A stretch of DNA of 64,000 nt from Lachnospiraceae bacterium (GTDB taxonomy: Bacteria > Bacillota > Clostridia > Lachnospirales > Lachnospiraceae). The notes below the pieces were generated by a model. The model was not told the DNA's origin. It worked only from the letters and a program-made list of their open reading frames with translations, and searched no databases. The stretch lies in the NCBI GenBank assembly GCA_015056815.1, contig SVFN01000011.1, forward strand, positions 1 to 64,000, given 5' to 3'. The translations under genes were made by a program, and so were the position numbers. Shown here piece after piece: positions 33,917 to 43,675 of the stretch (position 1 is the first letter of the stretch; every line of letters starts with the position of its first letter).

Positions 33917-35634
33917 TGATAAAGATTCGCATAAATCCCGCCTTTTGCCATCAGTTCCTCATGCGTGCCGGATTCTTCGATACCGTTTCCCGTAAGCACA
34001 AGGATCCTTTGTGCATTCCGTATCGTAGAAAGACGGTGCGCGATCACCAGCGTAGTCCTGCCTGCTGCAAGCCGTTCCAGAGACTCCTTGACAATATTTT
34101 CGCTCTCGTTGTCAAGCGCACTGGTTGCCTCGTCAAAAATCAGGATCGGCGGATTCTTTAAAAAGACTCGCGCGATCGAAATTCTCTGCTTCTGCCCGCC
34201 AGACAGCTTGATTCCCCTTTGTCCGATATCCGTATCATACCCTTTTGGAAGCTCCATGATAAAATCATGCGCATTCGCCAGTTTTGCAGCCTCTAGGATT
34301 TCTTCCTTTGTCGCATCCGGCTTGCCGTAGCGGATATTTTCATAGATCGTACCCGCAAAAAGATAGACATCCTGCTGTACGATGCCGATATTGTCGCGCA
34401 GACTTTTTAGTGTAACGTTCCTGATATCGTTACCGTCAATCCGGATACTTCCCTTTGTCACCTCATAAAAGCGCGGGATTAAGCTGCACAGTGTCGTCTT
34501 TCCTCCTCCCGACGATCCCACGATTGCCACATAGGTCCCTGCCTTGATATCCAGATCAATATGCTTTAAAACCCTGTGGGCAGTATCGTTGTATTTAAAG
34601 GAAACATCCTCAAACACAATATCTCCCCGCACTTTTTCAAGCGGTTTCGCATCCGGGCTGTCCGTGATATCCGGCTCTACGGACAGCATTTCGACAAAAC
34701 GTTCAAAGCCCGAATATCCATTCTGAAACTGCTCCGTAAAGTCGATCAGTGTCCGGATCGGATCCGTAAAAATATTGATATACAGCAAAAATGCCACAAA
34801 ATCGGAAACCTGTACCATATCCTTCGCAATCAGAATCCCACCCGTCATGATCACCACGACATTGATGAGCATGGTAAACGCGGTCATGCCCGAATGAAAA
34901 AATCCCATGTAAAAATAACTGTTCTTTTTCGCCTGTAAAAATCCATCATTTCCGGCTTTAAACTTTTCCTTCTCAATTTCCTCATTTGCAAAGGATTTGA
35001 CCACCCGGATTCCAGACAGATTATCTTCAATCTGCGTGTTGATCTCGGCAATCTTAACGCGGTTTTCCCTAAAGGCTCTTTTCATTCTCCTGTTCAGCCT
35101 GAACGCATACAAAAACATACACGGCACCAGCACAAACGCCGCAATCGTAAGATAAGGGCTTATGTTTAGCAGAATGATAAACGCGCCCGTAATCTTGATA
35201 AAAGAGATTGCAATGTTTTCCGGTCCATGATGAAGAAGCTCGGAAATATCAAAAAGATCCGACGTGATCCGGCTCATCAAGGCACCCACCTTCTGCTCAT
35301 CAAAGAAGGAAAACGACAGCTTCTGATAGTGTTCAAAGATTTCTGCCCTCATATCGTATTCCATCTTCGCCCCCATCACATGACCGACATAGGAAATGTA
35401 ATAATTGGAAGCAAACTGGAGCAGAACCAGAACGCTCAGTGTGCTCCCGATCAGGATCACCTGATGCACTGCCGCCTCCGTATCCATGTCTATGATATTC
35501 GATGTAATATACCGCACCACCAATGGGATCACCAGACTGATGACCGATGCCAGAAATGCAAAAAACATATCTAACAGAAAAGTCCCCATGTAAGGTTTAT
35601 AATATCCCGCCATCTTTTTAAGATTTTCTTTCAA
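33907..35634 (-). CDS. ABC transporter, fused permease and ATP-binding protein
   Basis: A 575-residue exporter half-transporter: six membrane spans in the first 310 residues, then a nucleotide-binding domain with Walker A IVGSSGGGKTTLCSL near residue 375, Q-loop IGIVQQDVYLFAGTI, signature LSGGQKQRISIARVF, Walker B ILIFDEATSALDNES and switch His in VIAHRLS. It should work as a homodimer. Related to multidrug and lipid exporters (MsbA/YheI/YknV type); substrate unknown. Confidence 0.95.
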   Translation of the reverse strand: MKENLKKMAGYYKPYMGTFLLDMFFAFLASVISLVIPLVVRYITSNIIDMDTEAAVHQVILIGSTLSVLVLLQFASNYYISYVGHVMGAKMEYDMRAEIFEHYQKLSFSFFDEQKVGALMSRITSDLFDISELLHHGPENIAISFIKITGAFIILLNISPYLTIAAFVLVPCMFLYAFRLNRRMKRAFRENRVKIAEINTQIEDNLSGIRVVKSFANEEIEKEKFKAGNDGFLQAKKNSYFYMGFFHSGMTAFTMLINVVVIMTGGILIAKDMVQVSDFVAFLLYINIFTDPIRTLIDFTEQFQNGYSGFERFVEMLSVEPDITDSPDAKPLEKVRGDIVFEDVSFKYNDTAHRVLKHIDLDIKAGTYVAIVGSSGGGKTTLCSLIPRFYEVTKGSIRIDGNDIRNVTLKSLRDNIGIVQQDVYLFAGTIYENIRYGKPDATKEEILEAAKLANAHDFIMELPKGYDTDIGQRGIKLSGGQKQRISIARVFLKNPPILIFDEATSALDNESENIVKESLERLAAGRTTLVIAHRLSTIRNAQRILVLTGNGIEESGTHEELMAKGGIYANLYQCT

Positions 35635-35762
35635 GTTTCCTCACTCCTTTTCTGATTTTGACGTTTCGTCTATCTTCCCACAAACACAAAAAAAGTGCAA
35701 GTCATATTCTGCCAAAAAGGGGCTGATATTTTTACATTTTTTCTTGCATTCTTATTTGGTCT

Positions 35763-36041
35763 ATGATGCAGCGGGTTCATCTGAAACAGACATGTATTTC
35801 CTTTTACATCACGCGCTATGAAAAGGAATTAAAATCGGAAAAAGATTATGAAAAAGCGATCAAAGATTTTGAGTATTTTCGCGATGAGATGTTAAAATCA
35901 GAGTATAGAAACGACTTGGATCATCCGGAAGCGGACAATCTGATCCACTGTGTGAACAATATCGTAACGCGCATCACAGCTGGCAGCAAGATCGGAAAAG
36001 AGGTGAAGAAGAAAGACACAGATCACTGCCGGTTTGCATAA
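35763..36041 (+). CDS. Small hypothetical protein
   Basis: A 92-codon frame on the plus strand, converging on the MarR gene. The text ITRYEKELKSEKDYEKAIKDF, EYRNDLDHPEADNLIHCVNN is rich in charged residues, as expected of a real helical protein. No clear ribosome binding site precedes the ATG; the true start could be internal or the gene truncated. No family recognised. Confidence 0.4.
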   Translation: MMQRVHLKQTCISFYITRYEKELKSEKDYEKAIKDFEYFRDEMLKSEYRNDLDHPEADNLIHCVNNIVTRITAGSKIGKEVKKKDTDHCRFA

Positions 36042-36045
36042 ATGA

Positions 36046-36489
36046 CTATCTTTTCAGTTCCACTTCCGGCATGAGTTCTTCACTCATAACTTCCAGCACT
36101 CTGTTTACCACCGCAAGTTCTTCTTTCGTGAATCTGCTCTCCATTCGTTCCATGACCTCATGCATATAGCGGTTGCTCATGTTGTAGTATTCGTGATATT
36201 TCTCCGTTACCACAAGATGACTTTCTCGCTTATCTTCCTCAGAACGGACTCTCTTTACATAGCCTTTGGCTACCAGATTGTTGATCTTATAGGTGGCGTT
36301 GGGCGAGGAAATGTTCGCTGCCTTGGAAAACTCCGCCACAGTCGGATTGCCAAGCGCATATATGATCTCCATGCAGAAGGTCTCGACAGCTGTAAGGGAG
36401 GCCTCCCGTTCTTTCAGTTTCTCGAAGGCCTTCTGATAAAAATGAAGTTTGAATTTCATGTAAACCTTTGTAAAGGACTGTTCCAACAT
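36046..36489 (-). CDS. MarR family regulator at the end of the fatty-acid operon (FabT-like)
   Basis: A 147-residue winged-helix protein: ETFCMEIIYALGNPTVAEFSK, NISSPNATYKINNLVAKGYVKRV (recognition helix and wing) and RSEEDKRESHLVVTEKYHEYY. ATG 36489 has GGAGGAG five bases upstream. It is the last gene of the fab/acc operon; in Lactobacillales and related Firmicutes the MarR protein FabT, bound to acyl-ACP, represses fab operons, usually from a position near the start. By context this is the likely operon repressor, probably acting at the TTTAGATAAA sites near 45846 and 45907. Confidence 0.85.
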   Translation of the reverse strand: MLEQSFTKVYMKFKLHFYQKAFEKLKEREASLTAVETFCMEIIYALGNPTVAEFSKAANISSPNATYKINNLVAKGYVKRVRSEEDKRESHLVVTEKYHEYYNMSNRYMHEVMERMESRFTKEELAVVNRVLEVMSEELMPEVELKR

Positions 36490-36581
36490 TAGTGCTCCTC
36501 CTGCTATGATTTCCCTCATAACCGGGAATGTCCACCCGGCATCGGCAGATTCTGTTTTGCCTTGTCCTGTTCATCATAGCA

Positions 36582-37013
36582 TTACCTGTCCGTAATTGCA
36601 AACGTTAATTCACAACTGGCAGCCACCTTTCCGTCTACGGTAGCTGTAGCACTGCCGACTCCCACGCTCCCTTTCCTTTTTACGATATGGCACTCCAGTT
36701 TGAGCACATCGCCCGGCTCTACCCGTTCTTTGAAGCGGGCGTTTTTAATGCCTCCAAACAAGGCAATCTTTCCTTTGTTTTCCGGAAGGGAAAGAATCGC
36801 AACAGCACCTGTCTGTGCGAGTGCCTCGATGATCAGCACCCCCGGCATGACCGGATTGGAAGGAAAATGCCCCAGAAACTGCATTTCATTGGAGGAAACA
36901 CATTTTCTTCCGATTGCCATTTCTCCCGGGACACATTCGAGGATCTTATCCACCAGTAAGAACGGATATCTGTGGGGCAGGATCTGTTGAATCTGTTGTG
37001 CATTTAATTCCAT
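36582..37013 (-). CDS. fabZ: 3-hydroxyacyl-[ACP] dehydratase FabZ
   Basis: A 143-residue hot-dog dehydratase of fatty-acid elongation. It has [14 protein letters not shown] and the active-site segment [20 protein letters not shown] with catalytic His and Glu. ATG 37013 is chosen for its AGGAGA upstream and the normal FabZ length; an upstream ATG at 37055 would add an odd leader. No fabA or fabM is in the operon, so unsaturated fatty acids, if made, need another route. Confidence 0.95.
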   Translation of the reverse strand: MELNAQQIQQILPHRYPFLLVDKILECVPGEMAIGRKCVSSNEMQFLGHFPSNPVMPGVLIIEALAQTGAVAILSLPENKGKIALFGGIKNARFKERVEPGDVLKLECHIVKRKGSVGVGSATATVDGKVAASCELTFAITDR

Positions 37014-37114
37014 TTTATGTTCTCCTATTTTAAGTTCCATATTTAAGTTCCGCATCTATCCCATGATATCGATTTCAAAATCCGATATCCGGATTGTTCC
37101 GCGCTTCCGCGCTC

Positions 37115-38356
37115 CTACAATCCTCCCATAAACTTCTTAAAAATGACGGATGCGTTATGTCCTCCGAATCCCAGTGAATTTGACATCGCATAGCCTATCG
37201 TTTTTTTCTGCATTTGATTGACGACAAGATTCAGATCACATTCTTCATCCGGTACTCTGTAATTCACGGTAGGGGGTATCACGTCTTCTTTGACACTTAA
37301 CGCTGTGATGACCGCCTCTATCGCTCCGCTTGCGCCGAGCAGATGTCCCGTCATGGACTTGGTAGAGCTTACTGCCACCTTCTTTGCATGATCGCCAAAC
37401 GCCTTCCGGATCGCCAGTGTTTCACTTTTGTCATTCAATCCGGTCGATGTGCCATGGGCATTGATGTATATGATATCCTCCGGTCCGATCCCGGCATCTG
37501 TCATGGCAAGACTCATGCATTTCGCTGCAGCACTTCCATCCGCAAGCGGCGCAGTAATGTGATTGGCATCGCAGGTTGTTCCGTATCCGCTTACCTCACA
37601 GTAAATCTTTGCACCACGTTGTTTTGCATGCTCATATTCCTCCAGCACGAGTGCACCGGCCCCTTCTCCCATGACAAAACCGTTTCGTTCTTTATCAAAG
37701 GGAATGGACGCTCGCATGGGATTTTTTGATGTGCTGAGCGCTTTCATGGAAGCAAATCCTCCGATCCCAAGCGGGGTGATACTTGCTTCGGATCCTCCGC
37801 AAAGGATCATATCCTGATACCCGTCGCGTATCTGCCGGAACGCATCTCCCAGAGCGTTTGTACTGCTCGCACAGGCTGTGACCGGGCAGGTACAGATCCC
37901 TTTCATGCCAAATCTTATGGCTATATTACCGGCTGCCATATTGACGATCGTCAACGGTATAAAGTAAGGAGACACTCTCTCAAAGCCTTTACCCGCTCCT
38001 CTCTCGCATTCCTTCTGAAACGTCTCAAGACCTCCGATCCCGGATGAAAAGATCACACCGCACCGGTAAGCATCCTCTTTCTCCATGAAGATTCCCGCAT
38101 CCGAAAATGCCTCTGTGGCTGCAAGGATTGCATACACTGTGTACATATCCATTTTGCGGATCTGTGCCGGTTCCAAAACAGAAGAGGGATCAAAATTTTT
38201 GAGTTCTGCCGCCAGTGTCACTTTATTTCCCTCTGTTTCAAATCTTGTGATCGGCGCGATCCCGCATTTGCCCTGACAGATGACTTCCCACATTTCGTCT
38301 ACGCAATTTCCCACCGGTGTGAGTGCCCCCAGTCCTGTGATCACCACTCGTCTCAT
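37115..38356 (-). CDS. fabF: 3-oxoacyl-[ACP] synthase II FabF
   Basis: A 413-residue elongating condensing enzyme. Active-site Cys in VTACASSTNALGDAF, His in INAHGTSTGLNDK and His in TKSMTGHLLGASGAIE, plus the Phe-Gly gate GGHNASVIFKK. The start ATG overlaps the fabG stop (ATGA), implying translational coupling. It extends acyl-ACP with malonyl-ACP in the cytoplasm. Confidence 0.96.
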   Translation of the reverse strand: MRRVVITGLGALTPVGNCVDEMWEVICQGKCGIAPITRFETEGNKVTLAAELKNFDPSSVLEPAQIRKMDMYTVYAILAATEAFSDAGIFMEKEDAYRCGVIFSSGIGGLETFQKECERGAGKGFERVSPYFIPLTIVNMAAGNIAIRFGMKGICTCPVTACASSTNALGDAFRQIRDGYQDMILCGGSEASITPLGIGGFASMKALSTSKNPMRASIPFDKERNGFVMGEGAGALVLEEYEHAKQRGAKIYCEVSGYGTTCDANHITAPLADGSAAAKCMSLAMTDAGIGPEDIIYINAHGTSTGLNDKSETLAIRKAFGDHAKKVAVSSTKSMTGHLLGASGAIEAVITALSVKEDVIPPTVNYRVPDEECDLNLVVNQMQKKTIGYAMSNSLGFGGHNASVIFKKFMGGL

Positions 38357-39093
38357 ATGCTCATACCTCCATCTACCCGTATCACCTGTCCTGTAATATA
38401 GCGTGCTTTGTCACTCGCCAGAAACTCTACAACCTCTGCCACATCCCCGGGGGTTCCCATTTCTCCAAACGGAATTGCCTGTGCGATCTTTTCTCTGGCC
38501 GCCTCCGGCAGCTTCTCTGTCATATCTGTCGCTATCATGCCGGGAGCTACCGCATTTACCCTGATTTTACGGCTACCCAGTTCTTTGGCGAGGGATTTGG
38601 TCATACCGATCCCTGCCGCCTTGCTTGCCGCATAATTGACCTGTCCCGCATTGCCGCCGATGCCTACTACGGAGCTCATATTGATGATACTGCCGCTTCT
38701 TTTCCGAAGCATTCTTTTGGAGACTTCCCGCATCATATAAAAACTTCCTTTCACATTTACAGAAAGAACCTGCTCCAGTTCTTCATCCTTCATGCGAGGC
38801 AGAAGATTATCCTTTGTGATTCCTGCATTGTTGACCAGCACGTCCACAGAGTCCAGAAATTCATAGGCTTTCTCCACAAACTCCGCACAATTTGCGGAAT
38901 CACCGATATCACATTTCCACCGAAAAACCCTCGCGCCCTCTTTCTCACAAAGTCTCTGTGTATCCTCCGCCACTTCCTCATTTGACTGATAGTTAAACGC
39001 TACATCATAACCGGCTCTTGCCATTTGGATACAGATTGCCCTTCCGATCCCGCGGCTTCCTCCGGTTACGATCACACCTTTTCTTTCCTGCAT
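38353..39093 (-). CDS. fabG: 3-oxoacyl-[ACP] reductase FabG
   Basis: A 246-residue short-chain dehydrogenase. NADPH-binding motif VTGGSRGIGRAI, VNNAGITKDNLL, the catalytic Ser in NMSSVVGIGGNAGQVNYAASKAA (read across) with the Tyr-x-x-x-Lys of YAASK, and C-terminal YITGQVIRVDGGMSI typical of FabG. It is coupled to fabF downstream; 82 bp separate it from fabD. Confidence 0.96.
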   Translation of the reverse strand: MQERKGVIVTGGSRGIGRAICIQMARAGYDVAFNYQSNEEVAEDTQRLCEKEGARVFRWKCDIGDSANCAEFVEKAYEFLDSVDVLVNNAGITKDNLLPRMKDEELEQVLSVNVKGSFYMMREVSKRMLRKRSGSIINMSSVVGIGGNAGQVNYAASKAAGIGMTKSLAKELGSRKIRVNAVAPGMIATDMTEKLPEAAREKIAQAIPFGEMGTPGDVAEVVEFLASDKARYITGQVIRVDGGMSI

Positions 39094-39175
39094 GTTATCC
39101 TCCTAATCGTTTCATAATCTTACTGATACCATCTGCTTCTCCGAAGCAGTTTCTATATCGAAAGCCGTTTGGGCA

Positions 39176-40120
39176 CTACAGTGCTTTTTTTGCAAATGCG
39201 ATCACCTCTTCCAGATCTTTTACGGTTTCAATGTGCATAACTGTCGGTTTTACCGGCAGATCCTTACTCATTTTTTCCAAAAATCCCGTAAGGACTCTCC
39301 CCGGTCCTATTTCCAGATAGCAGTCTGCTTTCTCTTGCAGGATCTTTTCCAGACACTCTTCCAGACGCACACTGCTTTGCACCTGTCTGACCAAAAGCTC
39401 TGCCAGATCGTCCCCGTCCCTATAATAATCACCGGTTGCATTTAAGAGTACCGGGATCTTCGGTTTTGCCAAAGGATATTTTTGAAAATACTCCCGAAGC
39501 GCCTCCCCCGCCGGACTCATGTATTCCGTATGAAAAGGCCCACTGACTTTCAGGGGAATGCAGCGTTTTGCACCCCGCTCTTTTAGGCGTTCCTCTGCCC
39601 TGCATACCACTTTTTCATCTCCACAGATCACATATTGTTCCTTGCAGTTATAATTACTGATGGTGGCATACCCTTCCTCCTGCAGATCCTCACATATTTC
39701 CAGTATGGTCTGGCTTTTCATTCCTAACACTGCACTCATTTTAAATGCTCTGCCTGCAGATGCTTTTTGCATGGCCGCGCCTCTATATGCTGTCAGATCC
39801 ACATAACGGTTTCTGTCATACACTCCTGCCGCGTAAAGCGCGCCGTACTCTCCCAGGCTCAGTCCCATCGTCACTTGCGGCCGTATTCCGTTCGTTGCGA
39901 GCAGATCCGTTATCCCCGCCGCAAATGCCGCCATACAGGCCTGCGTGTTTTTCGTATCCGACAGTTCCTCCATCGGTCCAAAGTGCATCAGTCTTTTGAG
40001 CGGTATTTCTACACAAAGCCCATCCATATAATCTCGATATGCAGGATAATTCTCGTAAAAATCTTTGCCCATTCCCACTTTCTGACTTCCCTGTCCCGCA
40101 TATAAAAAAGCCCACTTCAT
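39176..40120 (-). CDS. fabD: Malonyl-CoA:ACP transacylase FabD
   Basis: A 314-residue acyltransferase that loads malonate onto ACP. AFLYAGQGSQKVGMGKDFY at the start, the nucleophile serine in TMGLSLGEYGALYAAG, and the second catalytic residue His in PLKVSGPFHTEYMSPAG. A helix-rich C-terminus follows. Position between fabK and fabG is common in Firmicutes fab clusters. Confidence 0.95.
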   Translation of the reverse strand: MKWAFLYAGQGSQKVGMGKDFYENYPAYRDYMDGLCVEIPLKRLMHFGPMEELSDTKNTQACMAAFAAGITDLLATNGIRPQVTMGLSLGEYGALYAAGVYDRNRYVDLTAYRGAAMQKASAGRAFKMSAVLGMKSQTILEICEDLQEEGYATISNYNCKEQYVICGDEKVVCRAEERLKERGAKRCIPLKVSGPFHTEYMSPAGEALREYFQKYPLAKPKIPVLLNATGDYYRDGDDLAELLVRQVQSSVRLEECLEKILQEKADCYLEIGPGRVLTGFLEKMSKDLPVKPTVMHIETVKDLEEVIAFAKKAL

Positions 40121-40170
40121 ACTTTTTTCCTCTTTCTATCCCTTGTTCATCGTTCTCTGACATCATTTTT

Positions 40171-41118
40171 TTATTTAGTGTGATAAAGTTCCGTTTCTTC
40201 CAGTTTCTTCAAGGTTTCCCGGTATTCCCGGCAGATGCCGTCCAGCACCTCTTTCACACTGCGGATCTCATGAATCTGTCCCACGACCTGTCCCGCCATC
40301 AGGGAACCGTTCTTAGTATCTCCCTCAAAAACCGCTCTGCGTAAAGAACCCAGTGTATACTGTTCCAGTTTCTCTTTTTTGGCACCTGCTTTTTCCAGAC
40401 GAATGTATTCTCTCGCCATCTGGTTTTTCAGGATTCTCACCGGTACACCGCTGATCCTTCCGGTAACGGTCGTACCATTGTCCTTCGCCTGCACAACAGC
40501 CTGTTTATAATTCTCATGGATCGGACATTCTTTTGTCGCTAAGAGAGCCGTCCCAATCTGAACACCGACCGCTCCCAGTGCAAAAGCGCACAAAAGCTGT
40601 CTTCCGTCCGCAATCCCTCCGGCTGCAATGACAGGTATTTCCAGACGGTCTGCTATCATGGGGACCAATGTCATCGTGGTCATCTCACCCACATGTCCTC
40701 CACTCTCCGTTCCCTCCGCGATCACGCCGCTTACTCCGCAGCGCTGCATACGCATAGCCAAGGCCACACCGGATACGACCGGAAAGATCTTCATGCCGGC
40801 TTCCTTCCACATGGGAACATATTTTCCGGGACTTCCGGCTCCTGTAGTAACGATCTTTACCCCCTCTTCCACAAGGATCTGAGCCATTTTTTCCGTATCG
40901 GGATTCATCAGCATAAGATTTACACCAAAGGGGTTCTTTGTCAGACTTTTGCAGATTCTGATCTGTTCTTTTAAAGTATCCGCATTCATTCCTCCGGAAC
41001 CGATCAGTCCGAGACCTCCGGCATTGCTGACAGCAGCTGCAAATTCTCCGGTCGCGATGTTTGCCATTCCTCCTTGTATGATGGGATATTGGATGCCCAG
41101 CATTTCATTCAGTTTCAT
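40171..41118 (-). CDS. fabK: Enoyl-[ACP] reductase II FabK
   Basis: A 315-residue FMN-dependent TIM-barrel enoyl reductase (nitronate monooxygenase superfamily): LGIQYPIIQGGMANIATGEF, NAGGLGLIGSGG, NPFGVNLMLMNPD, GVIAEGTESGGHVGEMTT with the catalytic His, IAAGGIADGRQLLCAFALGA. It performs the last reduction of each elongation cycle and is insensitive to triclosan. No fabI is present in the operon. Confidence 0.95.
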   Translation of the reverse strand: MKLNEMLGIQYPIIQGGMANIATGEFAAAVSNAGGLGLIGSGGMNADTLKEQIRICKSLTKNPFGVNLMLMNPDTEKMAQILVEEGVKIVTTGAGSPGKYVPMWKEAGMKIFPVVSGVALAMRMQRCGVSGVIAEGTESGGHVGEMTTMTLVPMIADRLEIPVIAAGGIADGRQLLCAFALGAVGVQIGTALLATKECPIHENYKQAVVQAKDNGTTVTGRISGVPVRILKNQMAREYIRLEKAGAKKEKLEQYTLGSLRRAVFEGDTKNGSLMAGQVVGQIHEIRSVKEVLDGICREYRETLKKLEETELYHTK

Positions 41119-41188
41119 ACTTTTCTCCTATTTTCAGTTCCGTATCCAAACAGTCTATCTTCTCTGGCACTGATTTTTGGATACTGTT

Positions 41189-42133
41189 TTATAGTTCCGC
41201 CAGGATCCCCCCATAGGAAAGTCCTGCTCCGAAGCCCGTCATCAGGCAGGTCGTACCCTGTAGTCTCCCGACCTCTTCCAATTCACTCAAGACAATTGGG
41301 ATACTGGCTGCCGAAGTGTTTCCATAGCGTTCGATATTCATATAGAATCTGGGCTCCAAACCCGGGTGCTTCCTGCTGACGCTCTGTATGATCCTTGCAT
41401 TGGCCTGATGGCAGATTACATGATCGATTTCTTCCAGACGCTTTCCCGATTGCATCAGAAGTTCTTCGATGACCCGCTCCATAGCTTTTACCGCAAAGCG
41501 GAATACCTCGCGCCCATTCATCTGCAGATAACGGATATCACTTCCGATCCCGCCGATATATAAAGCTTCCTTATTTCCCTCTGTAAAGCTGACGTGATAG
41601 AATTCTTTTTCCGATAAGCGGAATAATACCGCTCCGGCGCCATCTCCAAACAGGATACAGGTATTGCGGTCCGTATAATCTACCAGGCGTGACAGCTGTT
41701 CACTGCCGATCACAAGCGCATATGGTTTTTTACTGTCCCTGAGCAATCCTCTTGCAGCATTGATGGCATATAAAAATCCACTGCAGGCTGCCGACAGATC
41801 AAAACACAGAATCCTCTCACTCAGTCCCAGTTCCTTTTGTACCATCGCCGCAGCAGAAGGAAATACATATTTCCCACTCGAGGTCGCCACGATCAGAACC
41901 CCGATCTCACCCGGATCGATCCCGCTTTTTTCGATTGCTTCCTTCGCCGCAGCAGCCGCCAGCGTATTCACATCTTCGATGCTGCACCGATAGCGGTTTC
42001 TGATCCCGGTTCGTTCATAAATCCAGTCATCACTCGTATCTACCATCTTTTCCAGATCCCGGTTGGAAAGACTTTTTCCCGGAAGAGCCCGTCCCACCGC
42101 CAGGATCCTGATTCCTTTTTGCTTATTCATCAT
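41189..42133 (-). CDS. fabH: 3-oxoacyl-[ACP] synthase III FabH
   Basis: A 314-residue initiating condensing enzyme. Catalytic Cys in DLSAACSGFLYAINAA, His in DHVICHQANARII and Asn in ERYGNTSAASIPI. It joins acyl-CoA to malonyl-ACP to begin a chain. The start, ATG 42133, overlaps the end of accA; AAGGA lies eight bases upstream. Specificity for acetyl or branched primers cannot be read. Confidence 0.95.
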   Translation of the reverse strand: MMNKQKGIRILAVGRALPGKSLSNRDLEKMVDTSDDWIYERTGIRNRYRCSIEDVNTLAAAAAKEAIEKSGIDPGEIGVLIVATSSGKYVFPSAAAMVQKELGLSERILCFDLSAACSGFLYAINAARGLLRDSKKPYALVIGSEQLSRLVDYTDRNTCILFGDGAGAVLFRLSEKEFYHVSFTEGNKEALYIGGIGSDIRYLQMNGREVFRFAVKAMERVIEELLMQSGKRLEEIDHVICHQANARIIQSVSRKHPGLEPRFYMNIERYGNTSAASIPIVLSELEEVGRLQGTTCLMTGFGAGLSYGGILAEL

Positions 42134-42896
42134 ACAGCCCATCCATCCTTCTGAATTTCAGATATCGTTCCTTCACCAATAGCTCCGGCTTCTTTTTCTG
42201 AAGCTGCTTTATCTTCTCATATAAAGCTCTGTCAAATTCCTTCTCAAAGGTATCATCTTCTTTTATCATCCCATCGATCAGCCCGGCTTGCAGCAGCTCT
42301 GTGGCTGTCATTTTCATCAGCCCGCAGGCTTTTTCGGTAAGGGAAGGATCTTTCCATAAAATACTGGCAAAGCCTTCCGGAGAAAGAATCGAATAAACCG
42401 CGTGTTCCAGCATCCAGACACTATCCGCAACGGCTAAAGCCAACGCTCCTCCGCTGTTTCCCTCTCCGGTGATGATGGAAATAACAGGTACCTTCAAGCT
42501 GCACATACAGGCAATACTCTGTGCGATCGCATTACTCTGTCCGTTGCTTTCCGCTTCCACACCGGGATAAGCGCCCGGCGTGTCCACAAATGTGATCACC
42601 GGTCTTTTGAATTTTTCTGCCTGTTTCATCAGCCGCACCGCCTTTCGATATCCCTCAGGGGATGCCATGCCAAAATTGCAGGCAATGTTCTCTTCCACAC
42701 TACGCCCTTTGCGATGTCCGATGATCGTTACCGGAATCCCATGAAACATGGCGATCCCACCAATGACCGCCGGATCATCCCGATATAATCGGTCGCCATG
42801 AAGTTCAAAAAAATCCGAGAAAAAAGTGTCGATATAATAATCCATCTTATTTCGCCCGACGCTTCTTGCTGTCAATACTGTCTCATATGCATTCAT
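42123..42896 (-). CDS. accA: Acetyl-CoA carboxylase carboxyltransferase subunit alpha AccA
   Basis: A 257-residue crotonase-fold subunit. DRLYRDDPAVIGGIAMFHG, PEGYRKAVRLMKQAEKF, ITFVDTPGAYPGVEAE, ITGEGNSGGALALAVADSVWMLEHAVYSILSPEG (read across) are standard. It is about 60 residues shorter than E. coli AccA, lacking the N-terminal helix, as in Lactobacillales. ATGA overlap with the accD stop indicates coupling and equal production of the two subunits. Confidence 0.95.
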   Translation of the reverse strand: MNAYETVLTARSVGRNKMDYYIDTFFSDFFELHGDRLYRDDPAVIGGIAMFHGIPVTIIGHRKGRSVEENIACNFGMASPEGYRKAVRLMKQAEKFKRPVITFVDTPGAYPGVEAESNGQSNAIAQSIACMCSLKVPVISIITGEGNSGGALALAVADSVWMLEHAVYSILSPEGFASILWKDPSLTEKACGLMKMTATELLQAGLIDGMIKEDDTFEKEFDRALYEKIKQLQKKKPELLVKERYLKFRRMDGLYDE

Positions 42897-43675
42897 TGCA
42901 ACCCTCTCATCCTCGTGTCATGCATCTGCAGAAGTTTTATTAAAGTCTCCCGCAGCTCTTTTCCGGGTACGATCGCATCGATCATACCATGTTCCTGCAA
43001 AAACTCAGCTCTCTGAAATCCCTGCGGCAGTTCTTCTCCGATCGTCTGCCGTATCACTCTTGGCCCCGCAAAACAGATCAATGCTTTTGGCTCTGCCAGA
43101 ATGATATCCCCGCGGTTTGCAAAACTGGCACTGACACCGCCTGTTGTCGGGTTCGTCAGAAAGGAAATAAATAATCCGCCATTTAGCTGAAACCGTTCGA
43201 TCGCTGACACCGTTTTGGCCATCTGCATCAGGGAGAACAATCCCTCCTGCATTCTGGCACCTCCGCTGGCAGAAATGATAACAAGCGGCAGTTTTTCTTT
43301 TTCTGCCCGTTCTGTCAGTCTGACAATCTTCTCTCCGGCTGCCGCTCCAAGGCTTCCCATCAGAAAGCGGGTGTCAAATACACCGATTGCCGTCTTTTTC
43401 TGGCCGATCTTTCCAATCCCCGTAACAACCGCCTCTTTTAAATGTGTGCGTTTTTCCAGCTCTTTTCTCTTCTCTGCATACCCCGGAAAATGCAGGGGAT
43501 CCTGCGACTGTAGTCCTTTGTCCATCTCTCTGAATTTCCCGTCATCGCATATGGAAGCGATCCTCTCATAAGCTGTGATACGTTTCTGTTCTGACTGCGC
43601 CACTTTTTTGCGTGCCTTTTCCAGATTGTCCCACCATTTTCTTCTTTTCTCAAAAACTTCTCCAATCGCGATCAC
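42893..43675 (-). CDS. accD: Acetyl-CoA carboxylase carboxyltransferase subunit beta AccD, without zinc ribbon
   Basis: About 260 residues with a carboxyltransferase domain: GVFDTRFLMGSLGAAAGEKI, IISASGGARMQEGLFSLMQM, FLTNPTTGGVSASFANRGD, AEPKALICFAGPRVI, LPQGFQRAEFLQEHGMID. The N-terminal four-Cys zinc ribbon of E. coli and Streptococcus AccD is missing; instead there is a basic helical leader (VFEKRRKWWDNLEKARKK). GTG 43675 is chosen since GGAGGG lies six bases upstream and it forms a GTGA overlap with the accC stop. Pairs with AccA. Confidence 0.93.
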   Translation of the reverse strand: MIAIGEVFEKRRKWWDNLEKARKKVAQSEQKRITAYERIASICDDGKFREMDKGLQSQDPLHFPGYAEKRKELEKRTHLKEAVVTGIGKIGQKKTAIGVFDTRFLMGSLGAAAGEKIVRLTERAEKEKLPLVIISASGGARMQEGLFSLMQMAKTVSAIERFQLNGGLFISFLTNPTTGGVSASFANRGDIILAEPKALICFAGPRVIRQTIGEELPQGFQRAEFLQEHGMIDAIVPGKELRETLIKLLQMHDTRMRGLQ

